Position numbers and translations under genes: made by a program. The notes beneath the pieces were generated by a model that searched no databases, had not been told where the DNA came from, and saw only the letters and a program-made list of their open reading frames with translations. A stretch of 64,000 nt of DNA. Origin: JAJYIV01 sp964499955. Its GTDB lineage: Bacteria; Patescibacteriota; Patescibacteriia; UBA9934; GWF2-40-263. The stretch is taken from NCBI GenBank assembly GCA_964499955.1, contig CAZCMI010000001.1, forward strand, positions 1 to 64,000. The letters are read 5' to 3'. This document shows positions 62,290-64,000 of the stretch, piece by piece (position 1 is the stretch's first letter; each line of letters begins with the position of its first letter).

Positions 62290-62380
62290 AATGAAAAAGC
62301 CCCCGGCGAGGACGTATCCGCGCAAGGGTCTCTTCCGTGGTGATGCGAACATCGTAGGGGAGAAATTGAGCGGCGTCAAT

Positions 62381-63601
62381 ATGACCATCATCCAAGCCAA
62401 CAAATTCTATTTCCCCCGGGGAGGCGCGGAGCGCTACGTCCTCGACCTTTCGGCGTGGCTGGAAGGGCAGGGGCACCGCGTGGCGCCGTTCGCCATGGCG
62501 CATCCGGACAACCTGCCTACGCCGTACGCGCGGTTTTTCCCCAGCCGGGTTCTCACGGAGGAAGTACGGATGAACGCGCAGGGGCTGCATACCGTGGGCC
62601 GCATGCTGTATTCGCTGGAAGCCCGGCGCAAGATGGCGTCCCTGGTGGCGGAAACCAAGCCGGCGCTCTGCCACATCCATAACATCTACACCCAGTTGTC
62701 GCCGTCCGTGTTGGATACGTTGCGCGTCATGCGCGTTCCCGTGGCGATGACCGTGCACGACCATCATCTCGTGTCGCCGCAATACAACGTGTGGGCGCCG
62801 GGGTGCGGGAAAAATGCGGATCCAAATGCGGGCGTCCTGCGCCTGGCGTTTTCGCGGTTCCACAAGGATTCCTTTGCCGCCAGTTTGTTGCAGGCCGCGG
62901 CCTTCCGGTTCCACCGCCGGTTGGACATTTGGCGGCGCGGCGTGGACCTGTTCATCTGCCCGTCGCGCTATATGGCCGGGCGGTTGGTGGCGGCCGGGTT
63001 CCCCAAGGAGCGCATCCGGGTGAACCCGTACGGCATCGACCCGTCCGCGTTCCGGCCCACATACGCCCACGAAGGATACGTACTGTTCGTCGGCCGGCTG
63101 GTGCCGGAGAAGGGCGTCGAAACGCTGATCGAAGCCGCCAAGCTCTTGCCGGACGTGCCGTTCCGCATCGTCGGCACGGGGCCGGACGAAGCGCGGCTGC
63201 GCGGCCTGGCCCACGGGACGCGCAACATGCGGTTTCTGGGCCACCTGGGCGGGGAAGCTCTGGAGGCGGCCTATCGCGGCGCCTTGGCCGTGGCCGTCCC
63301 GTCCCGCGTGGAGGAAACCTTCCCGTTGGTCACATTGGAAGCGATGGCCCACGGCAAGCCGGTGGTGGCCAGCGCGGTGGGCGGCATTCCCGAGCAAATC
63401 GACGACCGGCACACGGGTTGGCTGCTCCCGCCCCTGGATGCCGCCGCCTGGGCCGAGGCTTTCCGGCGGCTGGCGGAGGATGAACGGTTCCGCCTGGGCT
63501 TGGCCCGCGCCGCCCGGGCCGAAATAACCGGCCGTTTCCACCTGCGGCACCATCACGAACGGCTGTTGGAAACGTACGTGGAACTGACGGCCTGTGGATA
63601 A
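62381..63601 (+). CDS. Glycosyltransferase, GT4 family
   Basis: A 406-residue GT-B enzyme. The first strand is MTIIQANKFYFPRGGAERYV; the acceptor domain has HIHNIYTQLSPSVL and VHDHHLVSPQYNVW; the donor domain begins at VLFVGRLVPEKGVETLI and has the SRVEETFPLVTLEAMAHGKP signature with the E-x7-E motif. I chose 62381 (aatATG). The ATG at 62291, just after the NYN stop and behind GGAGG, would add 30 residues that do not look like protein. It probably builds surface polysaccharide. Confidence 0.87.
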   Translation: MTIIQANKFYFPRGGAERYVLDLSAWLEGQGHRVAPFAMAHPDNLPTPYARFFPSRVLTEEVRMNAQGLHTVGRMLYSLEARRKMASLVAETKPALCHIHNIYTQLSPSVLDTLRVMRVPVAMTVHDHHLVSPQYNVWAPGCGKNADPNAGVLRLAFSRFHKDSFAASLLQAAAFRFHRRLDIWRRGVDLFICPSRYMAGRLVAAGFPKERIRVNPYGIDPSAFRPTYAHEGYVLFVGRLVPEKGVETLIEAAKLLPDVPFRIVGTGPDEARLRGLAHGTRNMRFLGHLGGEALEAAYRGALAVAVPSRVEETFPLVTLEAMAHGKPVVASAVGGIPEQIDDRHTGWLLPPLDAAAWAEAFRRLAEDERFRLGLARAARAEITGRFHLRHHHERLLETYVELTACG

Positions 63602-63733
63602 TTGACGTGTCGGTCGGAACGAAGAAAGAAGGGAGAAACCTTCGGGAAAATGAAAAACGGAGCCAACGGCGCCCGCCGAATCCCCGCCGCGGGGCGTCTT
63701 CGGAAGGCCTGTCAACGCCGAACAAAGCACGAA

Positions 63734-63766
63734 CAAAAACACCCCGCGTTTGCGGGGGTGTTTTTA
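63734..63766. terminator. Bidirectional terminator between convergent glycosyltransferase genes
   Basis: AAAAACACCCC and GGGGTGTTTTT arms around a short GC-rich centre; the minus-strand stop codon (63764) is inside the T tract. Confidence 0.8.
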
Positions 63767-64000
63767 GGCGCTCTGCATCTTCAAATTCGGGATGAAATCC
63801 AGCGCTTCGTACAGATACATGGTCTGCTCGCCGATATCTTCCCAGTCGTAGTGCTTGGCCACGTAGGCGCGGGCTTCGGCGCCCACGGCTTCCACCAACT
63901 CGGGATGTTCGAGCAGCATCGCCAGTTTCTGGACGAGGTCTTCGACCTGTCCGACGCGGAAGGACATGCCGTGCTGCTGGGTCAGTTCCAGGTTTTCCGG
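63764..64000 (-). CDS. Glycosyltransferase, C-terminal part (5' end outside window)
   Basis: The 78 visible residues (PENLELTQQHGMSFRVG, then LVQKLAMLLEHPELVEAVGA, ARAYVAKHYDWEDIGEQ) match the end of GT4-type glycosyltransferases, where the donor-site loop is followed by the C-terminal helices. The frame is open to the window edge. It is convergent with the preceding glycosyltransferase gene. Confidence 0.8.
   Translation of the reverse strand, partial: PENLELTQQHGMSFRVGQVEDLVQKLAMLLEHPELVEAVGAEARAYVAKHYDWEDIGEQTMYLYEALDFIPNLKMQSA

Noticed and set aside
62291..62380. Upstream ATG (62291) behind GGAGG as the start of the glycosyltransferase
   Set aside because: The added 30 residues do not resemble the family N-terminus, and the ATG at 62381 has the native -1 T context and begins at the first beta strand.

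Overview
The window is a high-GC, gene-dense bacterial chromosome segment, best read as a member of the Candidate Phyla Radiation (Patescibacteria). That placement is an inference. It rests on the housekeeping-only gene content, several membrane proteins with a type IV secretion pilin-like two-helix module, a giant modular surface protein, a shortened Rel protein and the general lack of Shine-Dalgarno sequences. No rRNA gene is present to settle the taxonomy.

Layout. 1-7.1 kb: end of recO, asnS-aspS, scpA-scpB, a D-Ala-D-Ala carboxypeptidase, a small membrane protein and a glycosyltransferase. 7.1-9.9 kb: a YdjM-like membrane protein, a band-7 protein, then a minus-strand tRNA cluster (Leu, Met, initiator Met). 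The initiator tRNA gene is split by a 647-nt group I intron that carries a PD-(D/E)XK homing endonuclease. 10-24.5 kb: Nudix, parA-parB, rel, topA, pth-dprA, a 3-methyladenine glycosylase, der, a LytR-CpsA-Psr enzyme, tRNA-Val, lepB, hisS, rpsU. 24.5-40 kb: a surface-protein region. It holds a YqeY-pilin fusion, a pilin/Ig-like protein, a 3345-residue pilin-anchored adhesin with Cys-rich repeats and a terminal vWA domain, and three single-pass proteins with thrombospondin type 3-like calcium motifs. 40-54 kb: ybeY, dgkA, ftsA-ftsZ, htrA, pyk, tRNA-Asp, infC-rpmI-rplT, smpB-ssrA and a run of membrane proteins ending in a Wzz-like protein. 54-60.2 kb: an island of three separately promoted genes with strong Shine-Dalgarno sites and different codon use. 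They encode an outer-membrane-barrel-like protein and two lipoproteins, one built of Cys-rich metal-binding repeats. 60.2-64 kb: O-antigen ligase-like protein, NYN nuclease, and two glycosyltransferases, the last cut by the window edge.

Gene expression has a clear local grammar. By eye, 45 of 49 native start codons have T at position -1 (typically CCTATG), almost none has a Shine-Dalgarno sequence, and several -10 boxes (often extended, TGnTAnnnT) lie only 7-10 nt before the ATG, which implies leaderless mRNAs. The three island genes break this rule: TTGACA-like boxes, 17-bp spacers, leaders, AGGAGG-type sites and their own hairpin terminators. The most notable observations are the split initiator tRNA, the UAUG start rule (which would pair with CAUA of that same tRNA), the foreign-looking island, the YqeY-pilin fusion, the giant adhesin, and smpB abutting ssrA with no spacer.
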